Assembly: GCA_963789215.1 (NCBI GenBank)
Contig: CAWBJY010000002.1
Location: 124,001 to 188,000, forward strand
Source of the DNA: Phormidesmis sp963789215
GTDB taxonomy: Bacteria > Cyanobacteriota > Cyanobacteriia > Phormidesmidales > Phormidesmidaceae
Length of the DNA stretch: 64,000 bases
Direction of reading: 5' to 3'
Position numbers and translations under genes: made by a program. Positions 44,488-52,352 of the stretch are shown here, piece by piece. Every line of letters begins with the position of its first letter. Within the stretch, counting starts at the first letter, position 1. The notes beneath the pieces are model-generated. The model saw only the letters and a program-made list of their open reading frames with translations. It ran no database searches and had not been told where the DNA came from.

Positions 44488-45774
44488 TTGCATTCTCCTC
44501 TTTTTGCCTCAACTAAACCGTCTGCTCCTGATGCGATCGCACTTGCCGATATCCCCCAAGCGATCGCGGCGTGTCGTCGTCAGACGCTGGCACTGGTCGC
44601 AGATATTTCGCCAGAGATATTTCGCACTCAGTCCCATCCAGATTTTAGTCCGGTGGGATGGCACCTAGGCCATATCGCCTATACCGAGTCGCTTTGGATT
44701 GCCGAGCGGCTCGGTGGATTGGCTTGTTTGTTTCCCCGGTACGAAAGACTATTTGCCGCCGATGGATTGCCTAAAGCCGAACGACAAAATCTACCTGCGA
44801 TCGCAGAAATTCTAGACTACTTGGCAGCGATTCGAAAGCTAACTCAAAACGTCTTAAGCACCTCAAATAGTCAGCAAGATGCCTCGCTCTGGCACTGGCT
44901 AATTCAGCACGAAAGTCAGCATACCGAAACGATAGCAATGGTGCTGGCGATGCATTCGCCTTTGAACCCGCATTCAGTCCAAAATTCAGTTCAAAAGAGA
45001 CAATCTTCTCCCGCAGCCACCGAAATGGTGCTGGTAGAGGGGGGCGATTTCTATCAGGGCTGCGACGACTTAGCCGCTATCGACAACGAGCGTCCTGTTC
45101 ATCCTGTAGCCGTAGCGCGCTATCGAATTGATCGAACACCTGTTACCTGCGCTCAGTATGGCCAGTTTATGAAAGCAGGCGGCTACCAAACGCAAAAATG
45201 GTGGTCGCCGCAGGGATGGCAGCAGCAGCAGGTAGCACAGCTAAGTGCGCCGCTGTATTGGACAGACGATGCCAGCTTTGACGATCATCCAGTCTGCGGC
45301 GTTAGCTGGTATGAGGCCGATGCCTATGCCCGCTTTGTGGGTAAGCGGTTGCCGACTGAATCCGAGTGGGCAAAGGCAGCCGGTTGGAACGCCGAAGCTG
45401 CCAAAATGCAGCGCTACCCATGGGGCGATACGTTCCCTCGAGCGGGCGTACTCAGCGGTGGGAGCTGCTGTAATTATGGTCATCAGATAGGCAATACAAC
45501 GCCGGTAGAAGCGTATCCGCAGTCGGTCAGTCCTTATGGCTGCTTGGATATGCTAGGCAACGTGTGGGAATGGACAGACACCTGGTTCGACGGCTACCCC
45601 AACTTTCGGGCGTTTCCTTACGAAGACTATTCTCAAATTTATTTTGATGGGGCGCATCGGGTTTTAAGGGGTGGGAGCTGGGCAACGCCGCGCTGGACAA
45701 TGCGCAACAGCTTTCGCAATTGGTATCACCCTCACAGAAGAGAGATGTTCGCTGGGTTTCGCTGTGCTGTATGA
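44488..45774 (+). CDS. egtB: hercynine oxygenase (sulfoxide synthase) EgtB
   Basis: EgtB is the non-haem iron enzyme that joins hercynine to a thiol donor with O2. The 428-residue protein has an N-terminal DinB-like domain with the iron ligands in GWHLGHIAYTESLW and HESQHTETI (HX3HXE), and a C-terminal formylglycine-generating-enzyme domain with VEGGDFYQGCDD, LPTESEWAKAAGW, MLGNVWEWTDTWFDGY and HRVLRGGSWATP. The start is a TTG and there is no clear ribosome-binding site; no ATG lies before the domain. Confidence 0.93.
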   Translation: MHSPLFASTKPSAPDAIALADIPQAIAACRRQTLALVADISPEIFRTQSHPDFSPVGWHLGHIAYTESLWIAERLGGLACLFPRYERLFAADGLPKAERQNLPAIAEILDYLAAIRKLTQNVLSTSNSQQDASLWHWLIQHESQHTETIAMVLAMHSPLNPHSVQNSVQKRQSSPAATEMVLVEGGDFYQGCDDLAAIDNERPVHPVAVARYRIDRTPVTCAQYGQFMKAGGYQTQKWWSPQGWQQQQVAQLSAPLYWTDDASFDDHPVCGVSWYEADAYARFVGKRLPTESEWAKAAGWNAEAAKMQRYPWGDTFPRAGVLSGGSCCNYGHQIGNTTPVEAYPQSVSPYGCLDMLGNVWEWTDTWFDGYPNFRAFPYEDYSQIYFDGAHRVLRGGSWATPRWTMRNSFRNWYHPHRREMFAGFRCAV

Positions 45775-45784
45775 ATTTGTTTTT

Positions 45785-45820
45785 ACCGTTTAGTTTTATC
45801 GTTTAGTTTTACCGTTTAGG
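45785..45820. repeat. 13-bp tandem repeat, about 2.8 copies
   Basis: ACCGTTTAGTTTT (45785-45797), ATCGTTTAGTTTT (45798-45810) and ACCGTTTAGG (45811-45820) lie between egtB and egtD. The last copy contributes to the ribosome-binding site TAGGAG of egtD. Confidence 0.85.
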
Positions 45821-45828
45821 AGATTATT

Positions 45829-46833
45829 TTGAGCCAGTCTGTTTCTATGCCTAGTTCTGAGCGACTAAGCATTTGCAACTTGATAAGTGAGAACGAGCGC
45901 CTAGAGCCTGGCAAAGACGTGATTGCAGGTCTATCGGCGGTGCAAAAGTCTCTGCCTCCCAAGTACCTTTACGACCCGCAAGGCTCAGAACTATTCGAGC
46001 AAATCTGCGAGCTGCCAGAGTATTATCCAACGCGAACTGAAACGGCTATTTTGGAGGCGTATGCGGGGGCGATCGCCCAAAAAACCGGCCCTTGTGAAAT
46101 TGTCGAGCTTGGCAGCGGCAGCTCGACCAAATCTCGAATTTTGCTAGACGCTTATCAAGATGCGGGCTATCCGCTGCGCTATTTGCCAGTAGATGTAAGC
46201 GATACGATGCTGATAGAGAGCGCCCAGAAGCTGCTAGAAGAATATGCGGCGATGTCGATTTGTGCGATCGCTAGCACCTACGAACCCGCTCTAAAAGCGC
46301 TACCGCCCAAGCAGCTCCCGGCTCGAATGATTGCCTTTATTGGCAGCACCATCGGCAACCTTCAGCCAGATGAATGTGAGGCTTTTTTAGAAAAAATTAG
46401 TGAAACGCTAGACGTTGGAGATTATTTTTTGCTCGGGCTAGATCTACAGAAAGAGACCTCTATTTTAGAGGCGGCCTACAACGACGCTCAAGGCGTGACA
46501 GCGGCCTTTAATCTCAACCTGCTGCGCCATCTCAATCGGCAGTTCGAAGGTAACTTCAACCTAGATAACTTTGCGCATGTTGCTTTGTATAACTCGCAAA
46601 AAAATCAAATTGAAATGTATTTAGAGAGTTTAGTCGCGCAGATGGTGAAGCTGAAGGCGCTGGACTTTTGGGTTGGCTTTGAGAAAAGCGATCGCATTCT
46701 TAGCGAAATCTCCCGCAAGTTCGACCTGGGCCAAATGGCGCAAATTTTGTCCAAGCACAAGCTCAACGTGATAGAGCCATATACTGACGAAAAAGCATGG
46801 TTTGGGCTTTTGCTCTGCCAAAAAGCAGGCTGA
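45829..46833 (+). CDS. egtD: L-histidine N-alpha-methyltransferase EgtD
   Basis: EgtD trimethylates histidine to hercynine using SAM. The 334-residue protein has LPPKYLYDPQGSELFEQICE, LPEYYPTRTETAIL, VELGSGSSTKSRILLDA (SAM loop) and MIAFIGSTIGNLQPDECEAF. The TTG start at 45829 is supported by TAGGAG six bases upstream; an in-frame ATG lies six codons later. It completes the egtC-egtB-egtD set. Confidence 0.94.
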   Translation: MSQSVSMPSSERLSICNLISENERLEPGKDVIAGLSAVQKSLPPKYLYDPQGSELFEQICELPEYYPTRTETAILEAYAGAIAQKTGPCEIVELGSGSSTKSRILLDAYQDAGYPLRYLPVDVSDTMLIESAQKLLEEYAAMSICAIASTYEPALKALPPKQLPARMIAFIGSTIGNLQPDECEAFLEKISETLDVGDYFLLGLDLQKETSILEAAYNDAQGVTAAFNLNLLRHLNRQFEGNFNLDNFAHVALYNSQKNQIEMYLESLVAQMVKLKALDFWVGFEKSDRILSEISRKFDLGQMAQILSKHKLNVIEPYTDEKAWFGLLLCQKAG

Positions 46834-46976
46834 CCCATCTTGCCTACGCCCATCTTGCTTACAAGGTTGCATTCCCTAGTCGTAACTATTCAAAGCTTTA
46901 TCAGGTATAGCCAACTGGTAAGATTTTCCTTGTGCAGTTTCTTATTTAGTGCAGTTTCTTACTTAAAGGCAACCTC

Positions 46977-47243
46977 ATGGCTGATACTCAATGTACGCAT
47001 ACAGACCAAATCAAGCAGGTTACGCCGAGTGCACAGGGTTGCGAAGAATGCCTAGAATTAGGAGACGCCTGGGTTCACCTGCGCCTGTGCCGTATTTGCG
47101 GTCACGTGGGCTGCTGCAATAGCTCTAAGAACCAGCACGCTCAAAAGCATTTTGATAGTACTAGCCATCCTATCGTTCAGTCGTTTGAGCCAGATGAAGA
47201 TTGGCTATGGTGCTATGTCGATGAGACTTATGTAGGAGAATAG
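46977..47243 (+). CDS. UBP-type zinc finger protein
   Basis: The 88-residue protein is a stand-alone UBP zinc finger. Its cysteines and histidines are arranged as CTHTDQ, CEECLELG, RLCRICGHVGCCNSS, HAQKHFDSTSHPI. In eukaryotes the domain binds ubiquitin C termini; bacterial members are often beside thioredoxin-reductase-like flavoproteins and response regulators, as here. Its role is probably in this signalling set, by context. Confidence 0.9.
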   Translation: MADTQCTHTDQIKQVTPSAQGCEECLELGDAWVHLRLCRICGHVGCCNSSKNQHAQKHFDSTSHPIVQSFEPDEDWLWCYVDETYVGE

Positions 47244-47307
47244 AAGTTTAGGAGAATAGAAGGGTGAAGTCTTAGCGCCGATAAAATTATTAGCAGGGAG
47301 CTTGCGG

Positions 47308-47769
47308 ATGGATAAGCCTGTCATTTTGACCGTGGACGACGATCCAGCGGTGCTCCAGTCAATTTCGCGCGATTTGCGGCAGCAGTATGGCGATCGCTTT
47401 CGAATCGTCCGAGCCGGCTCTGGGGCGAGTGCATTAGAGGCTACCGAAAAGCTTAAGCTACGCGGCGATACGGTGGCGCTGTTTCTAGTCGATCAGCGGA
47501 TGCCCGAAATGAGCGGGGTAGCGTTTTTAGAGCAGGCGACTGAGATTTTTCCAAAGGCTAAGCGATCGCTCCTCACGGCCTATGCCGATACCGACGCGGC
47601 TATTTCTGCAATTAACGACGCCCGGCTGGACTATTACTTGCTCAAGCCCTGGGATCCGCCAGAAGAAAAGCTGTACCCCGTTTTAGATGATCTCATTCAA
47701 GACTGGCAAGCTGGGTTCAAACCCGAGTTTAAGGGCGTGCGGATTGTGAGCGATCGCTGGTCTCCCTAA
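47308..47769 (+). CDS. response regulator, N-terminal part of split response regulator/thioredoxin-reductase-like protein
   Basis: The 153-residue receiver domain has VDDDPAVLQSISRDLRQQYG, the phosphoacceptor in LFLVDQRMPEMSG, and LLTAYADTDAAISAIN then YYLLKPWDPPEEKL. It ends DRWSP with TAA at 47767. Shifting by one base at CCC (47764-47766) gives DRWSPNSHDLRDFLSRNQIP and enters the next gene in frame. In related bacteria the receiver and reductase are one polypeptide of about 550 residues. Thus either a one-base insertion separated them, or a sequencing error or +1 frameshift is present. The start is supported by AGGGAG upstream. Confidence 0.85.
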   Translation: MDKPVILTVDDDPAVLQSISRDLRQQYGDRFRIVRAGSGASALEATEKLKLRGDTVALFLVDQRMPEMSGVAFLEQATEIFPKAKRSLLTAYADTDAAISAINDARLDYYLLKPWDPPEEKLYPVLDDLIQDWQAGFKPEFKGVRIVSDRWSP

Positions 47770-47779
47770 CTCTCACGAT

Positions 47780-48982
47780 TTGCGCGATTTTCTCTCTCGC
47801 AACCAGATTCCCTTTCGCTGGCTAGATATTGAAACCAACGAAGAAGCGCAGAAGCTGGTTGAATATGCAGACTCAAGTGAGAGCAGCGACTGTTTGCCTT
47901 TAGTGATTACGGGCGATGGCACAAAGCTGATTAAGCCAACCGTTACTGAGCTGGCTCAGCAGGTAGGCTTACAAACCGAAGCCGCTAAGCCCTTTTACGA
48001 TTTGGTCATTATCGGCGGTGGCCCCGCCGGACTGGCCGCAGCGGTCTATGGCGCGTCGGAAGGCTTGCGTACGGTGATGATTGAGCGCGAGGCACCGGGC
48101 GGGCAGGCGGGCACCAGCTCTCGCATTGAGAACTATTTGGGCTTCCCCGTGGGGCTAAGCGGCGACGATTTGGCGCGGCGGGCGGTGACTCAGGCCAAGC
48201 GCTTTGGCGTAGAGATTCTGACGCCGCAGGCCGCAACCCGTTTGCGCATAGAAGATGACTATCGAATTGTGACGCTGACCGATGGCAGTGAGATTAGCTG
48301 CCATGCCCTGATTTTGGCGCTGGGCGTGTCCTGGCGCAGGCTAAACGTACCGGGCGTAGAGCAGTTCACGGGCTCTGGCATTTACTACGGCGCGGCGAAG
48401 ACAGAAGCGCCCGCTTGCGAGGGTGAGGAGGTGTATGTTGTCGGCGGTGCCAACTCGGCGGGTCAAGCGGCCATGTATTTTTCTAAATTTGCCAAAAAGG
48501 TGAATATTCTGGTGCGCGGCGAATCGCTAGTTAAGAGTATGTCGCAGTATTTGATTGAGCAAATTGACAGCACTCACAACATTGAGGTGATGCCTTTTCA
48601 CAGTGTCGTGGAGGCGCAGGGCGATCGCCGATTGGAGAAGATCTTAGTGAAAGATTCTCGGGCTGATGTGGTAAAGACATTAAACACGAATTATCTGTTC
48701 ATCTTTATTGGGGCAACGCCTAGCACCGACTGGTTGGGCGATACGGTAGAGCGAGATCAGAATGGATTTATTCGAACTGGGCCGGATATTGATGACAACG
48801 TTGCCTGGCCTTTGGAGCGCGATCGCTTTTTGCTAGAAACCAACGTACCCGGCGTGTTTGGCGTTGGCGATGTACGGCACGGCTCGGTTAAGCGAGTCGC
48901 CTCTGGCGTTGGCGAAGGCTCTATTTGCGTTCAGTTTGTCCACAGACATTTGGCGATGTTCAGCGATGCCGAGACGATCTAA
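47780..48982 (+). CDS. thioredoxin-reductase-like FAD flavoprotein, C-terminal part of split gene
   Basis: Residues 1-65 are a thioredoxin/glutaredoxin-like segment (NQIPFRWLDIETNEEAQKLV). Then comes a pyridine-nucleotide-disulfide oxidoreductase with FAD motif VIIGGGPAGLAAAVYGASEG, ERE.PGGQAGTSSRIENYLG and a nucleotide-binding VYVVGGANSAGQAAMYFSKF. A final NVPGVFGVGDVRHGSVKRV motif binds FAD. The redox CxxC of true thioredoxin reductases is absent (the region reads GIYYGAAKTEAPACEGEEV). The start at 47780 is nominal because the true N terminus is the receiver domain in another frame. Confidence 0.85.
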   Translation: MRDFLSRNQIPFRWLDIETNEEAQKLVEYADSSESSDCLPLVITGDGTKLIKPTVTELAQQVGLQTEAAKPFYDLVIIGGGPAGLAAAVYGASEGLRTVMIEREAPGGQAGTSSRIENYLGFPVGLSGDDLARRAVTQAKRFGVEILTPQAATRLRIEDDYRIVTLTDGSEISCHALILALGVSWRRLNVPGVEQFTGSGIYYGAAKTEAPACEGEEVYVVGGANSAGQAAMYFSKFAKKVNILVRGESLVKSMSQYLIEQIDSTHNIEVMPFHSVVEAQGDRRLEKILVKDSRADVVKTLNTNYLFIFIGATPSTDWLGDTVERDQNGFIRTGPDIDDNVAWPLERDRFLLETNVPGVFGVGDVRHGSVKRVASGVGEGSICVQFVHRHLAMFSDAETI

Positions 48983-49107
48983 CGATGGGAATGCTAAGGA
49001 CGCTTCAAAGCCGCTCTGCCGCGCAAGGATGAACGCGCAAGGGTAAAAGCGCAAGGATAAAGCGTCTGTGTAATATAGAGATAGGACTTTTGGAAATCTG
49101 TAGCGCT

Positions 49108-49680
49108 ATGATTGCCAGCCCAAAATATAAAAAGATGACCGCCTCAGAATACTTAGCGTGGGAGGCACAGCAAGCGCTTCGCTATGAATATTGCGACGGT
49201 GAAGTGCTCGCGATGGTGGGCGGCACCAAAAATCATGCCAAGATTGCCTTCAACTTTCAGAATGCGCTGAGCGATCGCGTCAATGAACAAAACTGTGACA
49301 TGACGGCTTCCGACGTGAAAGTGATGGTTAAGCAGGGACAGTTCTATCGATATCCTGACGTTGTCGTTAGCTGTGACGAAAAAGATAGGGAAAACGATAC
49401 TTTTTATGAGTTTCCTAAGCTAATTGTAGAAGTGCTTTCTTCGAGTACTGAAGTCGTCGATCGCAATCAAAAGTTTCAGGAATATATCGAAATTCCGACC
49501 TTGCAGGAATATATTTTAGTCAGCGCTGAGCAGATTCAGGTGGAATGCTTCCGTCGAGGAGAGGGGCGGATGTGGCTGTATTTTCCTTACAAAGCTGGGG
49601 AGATAGTGAGAATCGAAAGCTTAGGTCTAGATATCCCGATAGAACAGATTTATCAGTCTGTTCGACTAGAGGATCTATAA
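49108..49680 (+). CDS. Uma2 family endonuclease-like protein
   Basis: The 190-residue protein begins MTASEYLAWEAQQALRYEYC and has the PD-(D/E)XK core FYRYPDVVVSCD and PKLIVEVLSSSTEVVDR, as in the Uma2 (DUF820) family abundant in cyanobacteria. Its activity is not established. It separates the flavoprotein gene from the kinase gene of an otherwise recurrent set, which suggests insertion. The ATG at 49108 is used; the open frame extends 6 codons upstream from a TTG. Confidence 0.88.
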   Translation: MIASPKYKKMTASEYLAWEAQQALRYEYCDGEVLAMVGGTKNHAKIAFNFQNALSDRVNEQNCDMTASDVKVMVKQGQFYRYPDVVVSCDEKDRENDTFYEFPKLIVEVLSSSTEVVDRNQKFQEYIEIPTLQEYILVSAEQIQVECFRRGEGRMWLYFPYKAGEIVRIESLGLDIPIEQIYQSVRLEDL

Positions 49681-49737
49681 TTCTGCCAAAAGAGCCGTGA
49701 AGAGTAGCCTGCCGGTTTTTACAATTTGGAAATTTTC

Positions 49738-51147
49738 ATGCTTTGTTCAGAAACACTGTCGCAAATGGAGCCATTCAATCAGCTACCGGATTCGCGGCTG
49801 CTGTGGGTGTGCGATCGCGCCGAACAAATCCATCTAGCTCCTGGCGAAATCCTGGTTAAAGAAGGCGATAAGCCACGGGGCTTTTTTATTCAAACCCAGG
49901 GCCAAATCAGCGTTAGCCGCATGAGCAACGGCGTAGATATGCCGGTGGGTCGTCACGAATCTCCTTCCTTTTTTGGAGAAATTCAGGCGCTAACCGAAGA
50001 CCTTGTGCCAGTGACAATCACCGCCGATACGCAGACAGAGCTCTACCGCCTAGACTGCTGCGACTTTCTCGATCTAGTCCATAGCTGCCGAGAGTTCGAG
50101 AAAGACATCTTTCGCACGGTGGGTCGGCGGCTAAGAGGGCTAGAGTCTTTTGTTCAAACTCGAGAGAAAATGGCGGCGCTTGGAACGCTTTCGGCAGGTC
50201 TAGCGCACGAGCTGAACAATCCAGCGGCGGCGCTCGTTCGCGTGATGAAAGACATTAAACCGGCCATGCTAGAGCTTCAGCGGATGAATTTGGTATACGG
50301 GCAGCAGCAGCCGGACGATAAGCATACGGCCCAGTGGTTTGAAGCGCGGGATAGGGGCTTTGAGGCGATCGCCCATCCTGAGAATGATCCGCTAGCCCAG
50401 GGCGATCGCGAAGATGCTTTGACTGATTGGTTAGAAGACTATGGCATAGACGACGCTTGGAAACTAGCAGAGCCACTGGCCTCCGGCCACGTTGAGACAG
50501 AAACGCTCGATTGCCTGATGAAAAACTGGCGCGAAGATAAAACCGAGCTGCGCGAAATGGGCATCCGCTGGCTTGCGCTCTCTTTTGACGTGATGGGCAT
50601 GATTCGCAATGGGCTAGACGGGGCAGAGCGAATTTCGACGCTGGTGCAGTCGATGAAGTCTTACTCGCATATGGATCAGGCCGCGCAGCAGAAAATTGAC
50701 ATTCATGACGGCATTGAGGATACGCTGCGGCTGTTTGCCTTTAAGCTGAAGCAGGGAGTAACCGTAGAGCGAAAGTACAACAAAGCGTTGCCTGAACTAA
50801 CGGTCTTTGGCAGTGAGCTAAATCAGGTTTGGACAAACCTAATTGACAACGCGATTGATGCGATAGAAGAGGGCACTCCAGATGGATCGTCCGGCAAGAT
50901 TGTTATTCGCACCTGCCAGAAAAACGAGAGTCTTTTAGTAGAGATAGAAGATAATGGCCCTGGCATTCCCGCTGCCGTTAGAAATCGCATATTGGATCCT
51001 TTTTTTACGACTAAGCCGATGGGCAAAGGCTCGGGGCTAGGGCTAGATGTTGTTCGCAGAGTTGTTCAAAATCGGCATGGCGGCAGTCTTTTGGTAGAGT
51101 CTGTGCCAGGTAGAACCGTGTTCTCTGTGCGATTGCCCATCGGTTAA
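49738..51147 (+). CDS. sensor histidine kinase with cyclic-nucleotide-binding domain
   Basis: The 469-residue protein has a cNMP-binding/CRP-like domain (LAPGEILVKEGDKPRGFFIQ, FFGEIQALTEDLVPVTITAD) at residues about 20-140. It is followed by a histidine kinase with H-box LGTLSAGLAHELNNPAAALV, N box NLIDNAIDAIEEG, G1 EIEDNGPGIPAAV and G2 KGSGLGLDVVRRV. It is a likely partner of the receiver/flavoprotein and UBP finger genes upstream, which in other genomes form one cluster. Here a Uma2 gene lies between. Confidence 0.9.
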   Translation: MLCSETLSQMEPFNQLPDSRLLWVCDRAEQIHLAPGEILVKEGDKPRGFFIQTQGQISVSRMSNGVDMPVGRHESPSFFGEIQALTEDLVPVTITADTQTELYRLDCCDFLDLVHSCREFEKDIFRTVGRRLRGLESFVQTREKMAALGTLSAGLAHELNNPAAALVRVMKDIKPAMLELQRMNLVYGQQQPDDKHTAQWFEARDRGFEAIAHPENDPLAQGDREDALTDWLEDYGIDDAWKLAEPLASGHVETETLDCLMKNWREDKTELREMGIRWLALSFDVMGMIRNGLDGAERISTLVQSMKSYSHMDQAAQQKIDIHDGIEDTLRLFAFKLKQGVTVERKYNKALPELTVFGSELNQVWTNLIDNAIDAIEEGTPDGSSGKIVIRTCQKNESLLVEIEDNGPGIPAAVRNRILDPFFTTKPMGKGSGLGLDVVRRVVQNRHGGSLLVESVPGRTVFSVRLPIG

Positions 51148-51173
51148 GCGGCTTTTAAGCTTTTAAAATAAAA

Positions 51174-51209
51174 TCTTCCATCTACACGATTTCTTGTGCA
51201 GATGGAAGA
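51174..51209 (-). terminator. terminator between convergent genes
   Basis: TCTTCCATCTACAC (51174-51187) pairs with GTGCAGATGGAAGA (51196-51209), a 14-bp stem with one mismatch. On the minus strand it is followed by ATTTTATTTT, so it mainly serves the minus-strand DUF4394 gene. A TAGATGGAAGAAAA copy occurs again just after the stem. Confidence 0.8.
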
Positions 51210-51233
51210 AAAGTAGATGGAAGAAAAACAGAC

Positions 51234-52352
51234 CTATACCGCGGTGATATCTACCTGGAAGATAGCGTCGTTAAAGTCGTTGTCAGAGCCGCCTAAATTA
51301 CCCGGCAAATCTTCGAAACCAAACGTGCCGCTGCCAAGAGATTTTAGATGACTGACGTTATCAGGGTTGGCCTCAATGAAGCTGAAGTAGGCAACGGTAT
51401 CGCCGCTCCGCTCGGCTGCGCTGTTATTGGGATTGTTGGTTAGAAAGTCTTCGGGCGTTGCATCGCCTAAGTTAGCAATAATGAACGGCGCGTAGAACGT
51501 GCCACCATTGAGGAGCACTGGATTGAAGCTGTCGTCGGACGTGTTGTCGTTCGGGTTGCCCCCGGTGCGAATGGCAAAGTTGCTGAGTCGCCGTCCAATA
51601 GCCGCTGCCGCGTACCCATCATCGCCCGCGTTCAAATCGGCTGAACCGTCGCCGTCAATGTCGATACCGCCAGAGAGACCCGTTACCTCATAGAACCCTA
51701 CGAAGTTATCGAAATCAGCGTCCGAAGCATCCGCTGGGTTGTTCCCCAACGTAGCACTCGCCTGATTAGCGCCAGTGGTGTCGTAAGCCACCGCGCTCAC
51801 GAGTCCTTGATTGTTTGCCCTAACGGAGATGGCGGTTGGATCGATCCTGTCGTTAGAAACTGTCGTTAGGCCCGAGTAGGTGCTGTTGCCATCGCCTACG
51901 GTGCCCAAACTAGAAGCTGCGCCCGTTAGCAAGTCAATGCTGTACAAAGTGCCATTAGAGACTGCAAAAGCCGCGTTTGCCCCTTGACTAGTCGAAATGA
52001 TATCAAAGCCGCCTAGCGTATCAAAGTCCACGCCAAGTCCGCCAAGTTCGCCAACCGTCATTAGCGTGCCGGCGTTAGGCGGATTTTGTAGTACTAGCGT
52101 ATCGAGATCGGAGTCGATGTCGTAGAGCTGAGTACTGGTCGGACTCGCGATCGCATTGGTGTAAGCGGCTGCCGTTATCGTTGGGTTCTTGCCCGCATTC
52201 GCATCACCGGCTGCGTAAGCTAAGTCGCCGTCTACAGTAACTGCACCTGTCTCTACATTAATGCGAAAATCTTGGTTGTTATCGCCGACTAACCGCAGGC
52301 GATCGGCAACCGGGTTAAAGTCAAAGCCAGAAATGGTTGTTGCATTAAACGG
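51234..52352 (-). pseudogene. C-terminal half of frameshifted DUF4394/DUF4114 protein
   Basis: This frame continues the protein begun at 53347. It resumes as FNATTISGFDFNPVADRLRL near 52350, repeats the DUF4394 module (VGELGGLGVDFDTLGGFDII, NGTLYSIDLLTGAASSLG) and ends with a DUF4114 module (GTFGFEDLPGNLGGSDNDFN, AIFQVDITAV). A start within it (ATG at 52061) would truncate the module. The ancestral gene would encode about 700 residues. No signal peptide or known role; such proteins are cyanobacterial and possibly surface-located. Confidence 0.75.

Noticed and set aside
52289..52352. Programmed frameshift in the DUF4394 gene
   Set aside because: No slippery heptamer or stop-adjacent shift site is seen; the first frame runs on for about 16 codons, so a plain indel or sequencing error is more likely.
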